DNA of 64,000 nt from UBA4781 sp963674975 (lineage in GTDB: Bacteria; Chloroflexota; Anaerolineae; Anaerolineales; Anaerolineaceae): NCBI GenBank assembly GCA_963674975.1, contig OY771913.1:1178001-1242000 (forward strand), read 5' to 3'. Below are positions 42,663-51,100 of the stretch, piece by piece; position 1 is the stretch's first letter, and each line of letters opens with the position of its first letter. The notes beneath the pieces are model-generated. The model worked only from the letters and a program-made list of their open reading frames with translations, was not told the origin of the DNA and made no database searches. The translations under genes and the position numbers were made by a program.

Positions 42663-43552
42663 AAGTACTCCACACGCTTTTTTAATAACCGTATCTGAAT
42701 AATGCTGACCATGAACACAAAAATTGTCAGCAGATAGCTAATCGCCGATCCTCTACCGAAATCAAGCCCCGAAAAAGTTGCTTCGTACATAAGCGTTAGA
42801 ATAAAATGGGTCATATCCAATGGATCGCCCCCATTCGTAATGAGCAAATTGGATATATAAGCATTCATCGCCCCAATAGTCAGTACAACCAGCAGATACA
42901 CTGTCGTTGGTCGTAAAAGCGGCCAGGTAATGCCAGCAAATTTGTGCCATGAATCAGCCCCATCCACTTCAGCAGCTTCATAAAGCTGATTGGGGATAGC
43001 CTGCAGCCCCGCCAGGAATATCACTGCCGTCCAACCTACCCCTTTCCAAATTCCCAGTAAATGTATCGGGACAAAAGCCAAAATAGGATCTGCCAGCCAT
43101 AAGATATTCCCTGAAATCACATGCAGAACATCTTTCAATAGATAATTCACCAAACCCGCCTGCCCGCTGAACATATATTCAAACAACAAGCTGACGATCA
43201 CCCAGGAAGTGACCACTGGAAGATAGTACATTAATCGGAAGAAACCTTTTCCGCGAATATCCTGATTTAATAAAATTGCAATAATTAGTCCAAACAACAT
43301 CTGTCCGGGAACCGTCACCAGACCATATACCAGAGTATTAATAACTGCACGCTGGAAGATACTATCTTTGATAACTCCAATATAGTTATCTAAACCAACC
43401 CATATCGAATTTTCAGGATGAACAATATTCCAATCAAAAAAGCTCATATAGAAGGAATATGTCATTGGTCCAATGATAAATATTGAAAATAAAAGTAAGC
43501 CTGGAAGAAGAAATAATAAAATAAATAATATATTGCGCTTTTTTTGTGTCAT
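42659..43552 (-). CDS. Carbohydrate ABC transporter permease (MalF type)
   Basis: 297 residues, six helices, EAA loop LYEAAEVDGADSWHKFAGITWPLLRPT. CUT1 family. No clear ribosome binding site precedes the ATG; a 12-bp hairpin ends 8 nt upstream, so translation may be weak relative to the binding protein. Confidence 0.9.
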   Translation of the reverse strand: MTQKKRNILFILLFLLPGLLLFSIFIIGPMTYSFYMSFFDWNIVHPENSIWVGLDNYIGVIKDSIFQRAVINTLVYGLVTVPGQMLFGLIIAILLNQDIRGKGFFRLMYYLPVVTSWVIVSLLFEYMFSGQAGLVNYLLKDVLHVISGNILWLADPILAFVPIHLLGIWKGVGWTAVIFLAGLQAIPNQLYEAAEVDGADSWHKFAGITWPLLRPTTVYLLVVLTIGAMNAYISNLLITNGGDPLDMTHFILTLMYEATFSGLDFGRGSAISYLLTIFVFMVSIIQIRLLKKRVEYL

Positions 43553-43560
43553 TTTTAGGT

Positions 43561-43599
43561 AAGGATTTCCGGACTGAGGATATCCACCCGGAAATCCTT
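43561..43599 (-). other. Intercistronic hairpin between sugar-binding protein and permease genes
   Basis: A perfect 12-bp stem AAGGATTTCCGG / CCGGAAATCCTT (43561-43572 / 43588-43599) with a 15-nt loop in the 69-nt gap. It lies 8 nt before the permease start codon. Likely a 3' stabiliser for the binding-protein mRNA and a brake on permease translation. Confidence 0.65.
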
Positions 43600-43621
43600 T
43601 TTCAATTTGGTTACCTTTTAA

Positions 43622-44917
43622 TTATTTTAGCAAAGCATTTATCTCAACAGCAGCCTGATCTAAAGCTTCAGATACTGTTTGATCTCCACGCAGCATGCGC
43701 TGGAAAGCATTATTGATCGCATTATCCATATCCGACCATTTCGGATGGGGAACGCGAGCTTGAGCGGTTGCAAGCTGTTCCATGAAAATAGAATAGTAAT
43801 CTGGCAGTTGTGAACTACCCGTGAGGCTTGATAACGTCGGCATGACACCAACCTGCCCCATCATAACCTGCGCCTTTTCGCTCATCAAGAAAGCTACCCA
43901 TTTCATAGCCGCATCAGCATTTTCCGTATCCTGGAAAATTACCACGTCTTCTCCGCCGACGACAGAACTGGTGGTTCCATCAGTTCCAGTGGGGATGAGA
44001 GCGAAATTTACCTCAAAATCAGGATAGCTGCTCTTATAAATATCGACCATCCAGGGTCCATCAATAATCATGGCGTATTTGCCGCTGCCGTGTCCATCAG
44101 AAGTACCAATACCACCGCCCAGTAAGTTCGGAGATATACAACCATCATTGTACATATCAACAAGCATACTGAAAGCACTCACACTGGCATCCGAATTGAT
44201 ATAGCCGCTGGCAGTACTGAAATCATCAGCCACAACTTTGCCGCCCATAGCATAGAAAACTGGTGCGGGCGCCCAGAAGTATGTTCCACCCAGTGCATAA
44301 CCATAGATCTCATTATCTGCATCAGATAACTGGCATGCATAGGTTTTAAATTCTTCCATTGTTGTGGGAGCACCGGTTAAGCCAGCAGCGGTGAACATTT
44401 CCTTGTTCCATAGAAGAACCTGTGTATTGGTATCCTGTGGGAGACCATAGGAATGACCATCCCAATAGTTGGTTGATAGGGGTCCCGGGAAGGTTTGTTC
44501 GGCGATCGCTTCGTAATCCGGCATCACTCCATCCAATTGCATCAATGCGCCTTCATTTGCGAATTCAGGAACCCAGGCAATATCAAGACGTGCTGTATCA
44601 GGAGCCTCATCACCGGCAATGGACGTTAGTAATGCCGTCTTGAAATCATCGTACGCATAATCCGTTGCCTCAATGGTGATTCCGGGATTTTCTTTTTCAA
44701 ATTCATCGATCACCAATTCCAACTGGGCTGATTCCGCGTCCGCCATTGTGTGCCAATAAGTGATCGTAACCGGAGCGATTTCTTCTTCGCCCGCTGTTTC
44801 TGCAGCAGGTTCATCTGCCACAGGAGCAGTCTCATTACTGGTTGTGCATCCAGAGGCAAAAATCACTGCCGCAATCATCAGAGTGGTTAAGGCAGCAAAC
44901 AATATTTTTTTATTCAT
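43622..44917 (-). CDS. Sugar-binding lipoprotein of CUT1 ABC transporter
   Basis: 431 residues. Lipobox IFASGC near residue 24, an acidic Glu/Pro/Ala linker, then a family-1 extracellular solute-binding fold (ITYWHTMADAES; IVIDEFEKENPGITIEA-like VIDEFEKENPG; DTARLDIAWVPEFANEGALMQLD; YGLPQDTNTQVLLWNKEMF). Adjacent GH66 and GH15 genes point to isomalto-oligosaccharides as ligand. AAGGAGAAAG before the ATG and a remote AGGAGGTG 62 nt upstream. Confidence 0.9.
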   Translation of the reverse strand: MNKKILFAALTTLMIAAVIFASGCTTSNETAPVADEPAAETAGEEEIAPVTITYWHTMADAESAQLELVIDEFEKENPGITIEATDYAYDDFKTALLTSIAGDEAPDTARLDIAWVPEFANEGALMQLDGVMPDYEAIAEQTFPGPLSTNYWDGHSYGLPQDTNTQVLLWNKEMFTAAGLTGAPTTMEEFKTYACQLSDADNEIYGYALGGTYFWAPAPVFYAMGGKVVADDFSTASGYINSDASVSAFSMLVDMYNDGCISPNLLGGGIGTSDGHGSGKYAMIIDGPWMVDIYKSSYPDFEVNFALIPTGTDGTTSSVVGGEDVVIFQDTENADAAMKWVAFLMSEKAQVMMGQVGVMPTLSSLTGSSQLPDYYSIFMEQLATAQARVPHPKWSDMDNAINNAFQRMLRGDQTVSEALDQAAVEINALLK

Positions 44918-44975
44918 CGTTCTTTCTCCTTAATTTAATTTGAAAAGTAAACTGTTATCAATTCCCTTTATATTC

Positions 44976-44990
44976 TTTGCACCTCCTTAC
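44976..44990 (-). promoter_or_regulatory. Remote Shine-Dalgarno-like element (STAB-SD-like) upstream of the sugar-binding gene
   Basis: GTAAGGAGGTGCAAA on the minus strand (core AGGAGGTG at 44980-44987), 62 nt before the ATG and about 37 nt after the ROK stop. No nearby start codon uses it. It shares TAAGGAGGTGCAAA with the element upstream of ulaA2. Confidence 0.6.
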
Positions 44991-45023
44991 ATATATATTC
45001 ACAACATATTTAGATAAGTCGTT

Positions 45024-46205
45024 TTATTCATTGGCTTTTATGGGCAGTTTAAAAAGTTCTTGAAGCACCAAACTTGCTGCACCACGAGCCCAGGCAAAGT
45101 CTTCCCATTTGTCGATCAATATTTCAGTTCCTTTTCCCAAACATTGGATGGAATATTTTTCGATCGTTTCTTTCATCGGTTTGAATAACAAATCACCCGA
45201 TCTGACCCCTTCCCCACTCACGATGATCAATTGCGGATTGAAAAGATTAATTAGATTAGCAATACCCTGACCCAATTTCTGTCCGGCATTCGTGAAAATT
45301 ACTTCGATTTCTTTATGCCCCTGCTCTGCTAAATCGATCATTTCATCAACACTGGATACAGGATCCTGCAGAACAGTATTCGCTGCATTGATCAAAGCCG
45401 GATCAGCTACAAAAGTTTCCAAACAGCCATGTTTACCGCAGTCACACAGAGGACCATTTTCATCGCAGACGGTATGCCCAAATTCTCCGGCGCCGCCCTG
45501 GTATCCATGATAGATTTGTCCACCGATCACAATACCCAAACCAATTCCGCGTCCTACTGTAACGACAAGAAAATTTTCAATTCCTTTTCCCGCCCCAAAA
45601 AGAGATTCAGTAATCGTAAGAGTGTTTACATCGTTATCGAGATAAACCGGAACACCTAATTTGCTTTCAAGAATCTCCCCGATTGGCAAATCATGCCATC
45701 CAAAGAACGGAGAATACAGCAACGTCCCTTCATGATTATTGATAATGCCGGCAAGACCTAATCCAATTCCGAGCAGCTTATCAGGTTTTACATTTTGTTC
45801 ATCAATAATCGTCTGAACAACTTCGGCAATATCATCCAGCACTTTCTGTGAGTCTTTACTGTGTATTTCTCGGCTTTTATTACAAATAACCGTTGCTTCT
45901 AAATCTGTTAGCGTAGCGCTGATCTGTTTCTCCGCCAGTTTGATCCCAATAACAAAGCCGCCATGTGGGTTGAGCGCCAGATAGACAGGTTTCCGCCCTC
46001 CACTTGATTCACCTGATTCCTTCTCGAAAACCAAACCACTTTCAATTAATTCTGCAGAAATATTCGAGAGAGATGCGGGGCTCAGCCCGGTGAGCTTTAC
46101 AATGTCGGTACGCGAGATTGGACCATGGTTCTTGATCGCGTTCAAAACAAGCGTTCGATTTATTGAGCGAATGAGAGCACGATTGGCGTTAAAATGTTTA
46201 TTCAT
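45024..46205 (-). CDS. ROK-family transcriptional repressor
   Basis: 393 residues. N-terminal winged helix (LNAIKNHGPISRTDIVKLTGLSPASLSN in outline, 20-50), then the ROK actin-like domain with GIGLGLAGIINNHEG, VYLDNDVNTLT and the zinc signature CDENGPLCDCGKHGCLE. It resembles XylR/NagC-type repressors that sense free or phosphorylated sugars. A 35-bp palindrome ends 1 bp from its ATG, so it is probably autorepressed. Controls the isomalto-oligosaccharide operon that follows. No ribosome binding site is visible. Confidence 0.88.
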   Translation of the reverse strand: MNKHFNANRALIRSINRTLVLNAIKNHGPISRTDIVKLTGLSPASLSNISAELIESGLVFEKESGESSGGRKPVYLALNPHGGFVIGIKLAEKQISATLTDLEATVICNKSREIHSKDSQKVLDDIAEVVQTIIDEQNVKPDKLLGIGLGLAGIINNHEGTLLYSPFFGWHDLPIGEILESKLGVPVYLDNDVNTLTITESLFGAGKGIENFLVVTVGRGIGLGIVIGGQIYHGYQGGAGEFGHTVCDENGPLCDCGKHGCLETFVADPALINAANTVLQDPVSSVDEMIDLAEQGHKEIEVIFTNAGQKLGQGIANLINLFNPQLIIVSGEGVRSGDLLFKPMKETIEKYSIQCLGKGTEILIDKWEDFAWARGAASLVLQELFKLPIKANE

Positions 46206-46206
46206 G

Positions 46207-46241
46207 TATACTTTCTTTATTCACTGAATAAAGTAAGTATA
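46207..46241. promoter_or_regulatory. 35-bp palindromic operator at the ROK start
   Basis: Inverted repeat centred on 46224 with a single mismatched pair (46214/46234) over 17 bp arms; the inner part is TTTATTCA-C-TGAATAAA. It touches the start codon of the ROK repressor and lies in the 55-nt gap after the ABC-F gene. Confidence 0.75.
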
Positions 46242-46260
46242 TCTATCCTGATTTATTTTG

Positions 46261-47928
46261 TCAAGAGTTATTGTTTATCAAGCCCGAGCTGTGTACTACC
46301 AGCCTCTTTCCCCTCACCTGCCAGATCTCCTGCGCAAAGCGCTGCATAAAGTAGCGGTCATGCACCACCATTAAGATCGTTCCTGCAAAGGGTTTCAATG
46401 CCTGCTCGAACTGCGTACGGCTGGAAATATCCAGATGATTAATAGGTTCATCCAGCAGCAACACATTGCAGCCACTCACCACCAGCTTTGCCAGCATCAG
46501 CCGCGCCCGCTGCCCATAGCTCAATAGATTGACCGGCTTTAGCACTTCATCCCCGGTCAGCAGGTAATAGCCTAAAAACCGGCGCGCTTCGGTTTGATTG
46601 GGAAAATATTCCCACAGATGCTCTACCGCATTTTTATCAGGAAGTAGGGAATTCAGTTCCTGCGACATCAATCCCAGATGAACGCTGCTGCCCAGAACGA
46701 ATCTTCCCGCAAGAGGTTTGAGCTCTCCAGACAAAGTGCGCAGCAGAGTGGTCTTACCGCACCCATTTGGTCCGGTTAACGCAATACGCTGCCCTGACCG
46801 AACCTGGAGATTTATATTTTCGAGCAGCGGTGGAATATTCGGGAAACCGATGTTCAATCTCTCCATTTGGATCACAGAGCTGCCCAGATGAGAGGCTGGT
46901 TCAAACTCTACGCGGATCATGCGTGCTCCTATTGGTTTTTCCACCCTGTCATCCGATCCCTCATAGCGTTCCAGGCGCTTCTCGCGTGCCCTGGCTTTCT
47001 TTGCCACCTTTTTTGCCAGGCGTTTTTTAAAATCTTTTGAAAATTTGTTTTCCGGATTCCCGGTATGATTGGCACTAACCTGCCGCTCCGTGTATTTCGC
47101 CTGTTCTTTCACCCTGGCAATATCCACTTTTATGCGACGTAATTCGACCTGCTGATCGCGATACACAGACCACTGGGATTCGATCTCTTGCTCTCTTTGA
47201 TCAGTATACGCACTGTAATTCCCCGTATAAGATCGCATTGTATGCTGAACCGCATCCAGTTCCAGGATGCGCGAGACCGTTCGATCGAGAAACATGCGGT
47301 CATGCGAAACGATCAACGCACCGCAGGATGCATTCTGCAGCCATTCTTCCAACCATTCCAGCATCTCGATATCCAAATGGTTGGTAGGTTCATCCAGCAG
47401 TAATATTTCCGGATCATTCAGTAGAAGCAAAGCCAGTGAAAAGCGTGTTTTCTGCCCGCCGCTCAGATTCCCCACAGGCATATCATGAGGAATATCCTGC
47501 AGCCCCAGTTTTGAAAGAATTTTCTCCGTACGCCCGGACTCTGCATTCTGGATACGCTTTAACAGATCATTATATGTGTCGAGCAATTCAGGGTTCTCCG
47601 GCTGGTCTGTCAGTTTCCGGCTTACTTCAACCAGTTTGCCGGATAACCCGTTCACATCTCCCACGTTATCGGCTGTGACTTGAGAAATTGTCTTTGATGG
47701 AGAAAATAAAAAGCTCTGAGCCAGGTACCCAATGCGCAAATGAACTGGTTTGTGGACCTGCCCACTATCCGCACCTTCTTCCCCAAGTAGAATTCGTAAA
47801 AGGGTCGTTTTTCCACAACCATTAGGACCGATCAATCCAACCCGCTCAGCGGGATTGATCGAAAATGAGATATCTTGAAAAAGTGTTTGTAAATTAAAAG
47901 TCTTGGTTAAATGCGAAACGGCAAGCAT
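46261..47928 (-). CDS. ABC-F family ATPase
   Basis: 555 residues with two ABC domains and no membrane segment. Domain 1: GPNGCGKTTLL (34-44), LSGGQKTRFSLALLLL, LLLDEPTNHLD. Linker of about 75 residues rich in Lys/Arg (KRLAKKVAKKARAREKRLE). Domain 2: GPNGCGKTTLL, LSYGQRARLML and LLLDEPINHLD. ABC-F proteins act on the ribosomal E site, either as translation factors or as antibiotic-resistance (ribosome protection) proteins. The long structured leader with a possible short peptide favours the second role. AGGAGG 5 nt before the ATG. Confidence 0.9.
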   Translation of the reverse strand: MLAVSHLTKTFNLQTLFQDISFSINPAERVGLIGPNGCGKTTLLRILLGEEGADSGQVHKPVHLRIGYLAQSFLFSPSKTISQVTADNVGDVNGLSGKLVEVSRKLTDQPENPELLDTYNDLLKRIQNAESGRTEKILSKLGLQDIPHDMPVGNLSGGQKTRFSLALLLLNDPEILLLDEPTNHLDIEMLEWLEEWLQNASCGALIVSHDRMFLDRTVSRILELDAVQHTMRSYTGNYSAYTDQREQEIESQWSVYRDQQVELRRIKVDIARVKEQAKYTERQVSANHTGNPENKFSKDFKKRLAKKVAKKARAREKRLERYEGSDDRVEKPIGARMIRVEFEPASHLGSSVIQMERLNIGFPNIPPLLENINLQVRSGQRIALTGPNGCGKTTLLRTLSGELKPLAGRFVLGSSVHLGLMSQELNSLLPDKNAVEHLWEYFPNQTEARRFLGYYLLTGDEVLKPVNLLSYGQRARLMLAKLVVSGCNVLLLDEPINHLDISSRTQFEQALKPFAGTILMVVHDRYFMQRFAQEIWQVRGKRLVVHSSGLINNNS

Positions 47929-47964
47929 AGCTGCCTCCTAATTTGGGTAATGAAAATGCCAAAC

Positions 47965-48013
47965 CACCCGATCTGGAATCGGGTGCCCGCTCTACCCTTT
48001 GGGTGTATGCGGG
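47965..48013 (-). promoter_or_regulatory. Structured leader of the ABC-F gene (two hairpins)
   Basis: Hairpin 1 pairs 47986-47990 with 48009-48013 and 47994-47997 with 48001-48004; hairpin 2 is an 8-bp perfect stem CACCCGAT / ATCGGGTG (47965-47972 / 47978-47985). GGGT and ACCC segments of the two are interchangeable, so alternative folding is possible. Hairpin 2 is followed by GTTTGGCATTTTC, a weak terminator-like tail, before the ribosome binding site. Consistent with attenuation, not proven. Confidence 0.5.
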
Positions 48014-48026
48014 AGGTGCTTATGAA

Positions 48027-48044
48027 TTACTTGCCGTCAATCAT
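48027..48044 (-). CDS. Possible leader peptide (5 codons) of the ABC-F gene
   Basis: ATG ATT GAC GGC AAG TAA (MIDGK) with purine-rich DNA upstream, between the promoter and the hairpins. Ribosome stalling leaders of ABC-F resistance genes have this arrangement, but a 5-codon frame can occur by chance. Confidence 0.25.
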   Translation of the reverse strand: MIDGK

Positions 48045-48077
48045 CTTTCGGTTTCTCTCTTTTTTGAATACGGTTGA

Positions 48078-48106
48078 ATCATACATAACAATGGATTCAA
48101 TGTCAA
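48078..48106 (-). promoter_or_regulatory. Promoter of the ABC-F gene
   Basis: Minus-strand TTGACA (48101-48106), 17-nt spacer and TATGAT (48078-48083); near-consensus. It predicts a leader of about 140 nt before the ABC-F start. Confidence 0.75.
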
Positions 48107-48136
48107 GGAATGCACCGCTTCATCCACATGGCTGCA

Positions 48137-51100
48137 CTAGAGTACTATTCTCATTCTTCCATTATCATTCGCTTCGACCACATATGTTTTGTCCGGTTCA
48201 CCTTGAATCTGCAGGACAAGCGTCTTGCCTTTGAATTTTTTCACAAAGGTATTCAGAAGTAAAATCTCTTTTCCGCTTGCTTCTTTCAAAAATGCCTTCT
48301 TTTTAATTTTCAGCTTTACTTCATTTTTACCGCTGAATAGAATCCATTTCTTGACAACTTTCTTTTTCGTGTTCCCTTTTTCATCAACAACCGAGTATGT
48401 GATCCGGACATTATAAAAAACAAACAAGATCAAGAAAACAGACAACAATCCACCAGCAAGAAGAATAGTTCCTGCATTCAATATTCCATGGCTTTCTGCT
48501 TGCTGTGCCTCATCTTCATTTACCGCAACACGTACCTCGATCTCAACAAAGGCACCGTCCTCATCTGTAATTCGGATAAGGAAAGTGTCTTCACCCACAA
48601 AACCATCGGCTGGAGTATAGATGAATGATCCGGTTACTGGGATCAATATCACCGTTCCATGTATAGGATTTTGCACCAGAGAATATGTCAGTGTATCGTC
48701 ATTCGTAAGAACATCGATATCATCAACCGAAATAAGGCTCTCGATTGGCTTTTCCCTGGGTGTGGAAAGCTCCATATTGTTTCCTACAGGAGCATCATTT
48801 ACGGGCTTTACAGTCATATAGTAGGTTTGATAGTATGTTTCTTCTCCATCCTGAATAATAATGGTAAAGGAATCAATGCCATTGAAATCTTGATCCGGTG
48901 TATAGGTATAGAAACCGGTAATAGGATCAATCTCTAAAGTTCCATGACCGGGATTATTATTCGGATCAACACTAAAGCGAGGATTCCCCGATTTTCCTTT
49001 TGACCCGATCCAGCCGTTTGCAAAAGAATCCTCTTCCAGTACATCCAGCTGATTTTCCGGAGTACTCTTCCCATTATTCTGGTCATTCTGCGATGGGGAA
49101 TGCCCGGCACTATTCTTTTCTTCTTTTTCAATTAATACAGATACTTCAGCGCTTGAAGTTACCACTGGTGTTTGATTATCTTTTATTTCATACGTGAGCG
49201 TATCATTACCGGCATATCCGGCATCCGGTTTATACTCGATTTTATTCGTGATCGCATTAATCTTCGCAGTGCCATGCAGCGGTGCTACGGAAATTTGATG
49301 TAGCGTTAAAACATCTCCATAGGGTATGTCGGCATCCGTATCATTTGCCAACACGTCCATAGATCTCCAATTATCATTTTCACTCACTTTATACGAATCG
49401 GGGTTTGCCTGCGGATCATCATTGACGGCTTTCACGGTAATCATGACAACCTTTGTAGCAGCTGCCCCTTGTTTATCTGTTACACGTACGATAAATGAAT
49501 CTGTGCCATTGAAATTGGAATTGGGAGTATATGTATATTCACCGGTACTTTCATTCATCAACACTTCCCCATGAACAGGAGGTGTGCTGACACGGAAAGT
49601 ATGGCTGTCAGGATTCGGTGAATCAAACAAATCCACATCGCTGACAATAATACGATCGGTTACAGGTGTATCTTCCTTTATTTCATGATTATTCGTCGAC
49701 GTTACCAGGGGAGGATCATTAACAGGATTGATCTGTAGTTCCACTTGAGCAGATGCATATACCGCAGGATCTTGATTGTCTTTAATTTGGTAAATCAATG
49801 TGTCGACGCCATTGTAATTACTCACAGGTGTATACAAGATCTCTTGATTAACAGAATCGATCACTGCAGTACCGTGTGAAGGCGATCCTGTGATATCGGT
49901 AATGGTCAGCTTATCACCATAGGGTATGTCAGCATCCGTATCATTTGCCAGCACATCCAATACAACAGATGCATCATCCTCATCCATTGTATACGAGTCA
50001 TCATTCGCAATCGGATCATTTTCGTAATAATTAATATAAATAGAAATATCAGCCTGGGAACTTACACTCTGTTTATCTGTAACAATCACACTGAAGCTAT
50101 CTGTTCCGTTGTAATTTAGTTCCGGTGTGTAGGTGAATGCGCCGCTGGATGAATTCAGTGAAATTGTCCCATGATAAGGACCAGAGCCTGCTTTCAATGT
50201 ATAGGTTAACTTATCCCCATTGGTCGCAATATCAGGATCAGAAGCGCTGATCGTTTCATTAATAGAAATATTTTCTGGAGTGTTATAGCTTGCATTTGCC
50301 GCTACTGGTGGATCATTGATGGGATTGATAGTAATGCGCACTAAACGAGTCGCACTTCCACCATGCTCATCTGTCACACGCACAGTAAAACTATCAGAAC
50401 CATTATAGTGTGCATCAGGTGTGTAAGTATATTCACCGGTATTTTCATTCAAATTAACCGATCCGTAATTTGGTCCTGCATCAATGCCGAAGGTATGGCT
50501 ATCAGGATCAGGAGTATCGTAAATATCAGGATCAACAATGGTAACCGAATTGGTAACAGTGTGGTCTTCATCAATCGTGTGTTGATTGGTCGAGGTGATC
50601 ACCGGGATATCATTAACCGGGGTGATATTAATCGTAACTGCTGCCGTTGAATATACTGCAGGATCCTGGTCATCTTTAATCTCGTAGGTAAAAGAATCAC
50701 TGCCGTTGTAATTCAAATCCGGCACATATTCCATGCGCTGTGTCGTCGAATTCAATGTGAGAGTGCCATGACTGGTAGGAGAAATAATGCGAACCAATTC
50801 CAGAATATCACCATAAGGAAGATCGGCGTCCGCATCATTCGCCAGAACATCGAGAACAGAAGTTGAGGAATCTTCCAAAACGGTGAATGTATCATCCTTT
50901 GCTTCAGGATCATCATCAACAGCCGAAACAGTAACAGTTACAGACGCACTGTCAGTTCCATTATTCTCATCGATTATGGTGTATGTAAATACTTCTGTTC
51001 CACTCCAATCGTTTTCCGGATTAAACGTAAGCGATTGTTTATCTCTCGCAATGGTAACTGTTCCATGATCCACGCCGGATGTTTCTTTAATTTGAATACT

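Noticed and set aside
48013..48030. Plus-strand GGAGGTG followed by ATG as another gene start
   Set aside because: The downstream frame is short, antisense to the ABC-F leader and has no recognisable protein.
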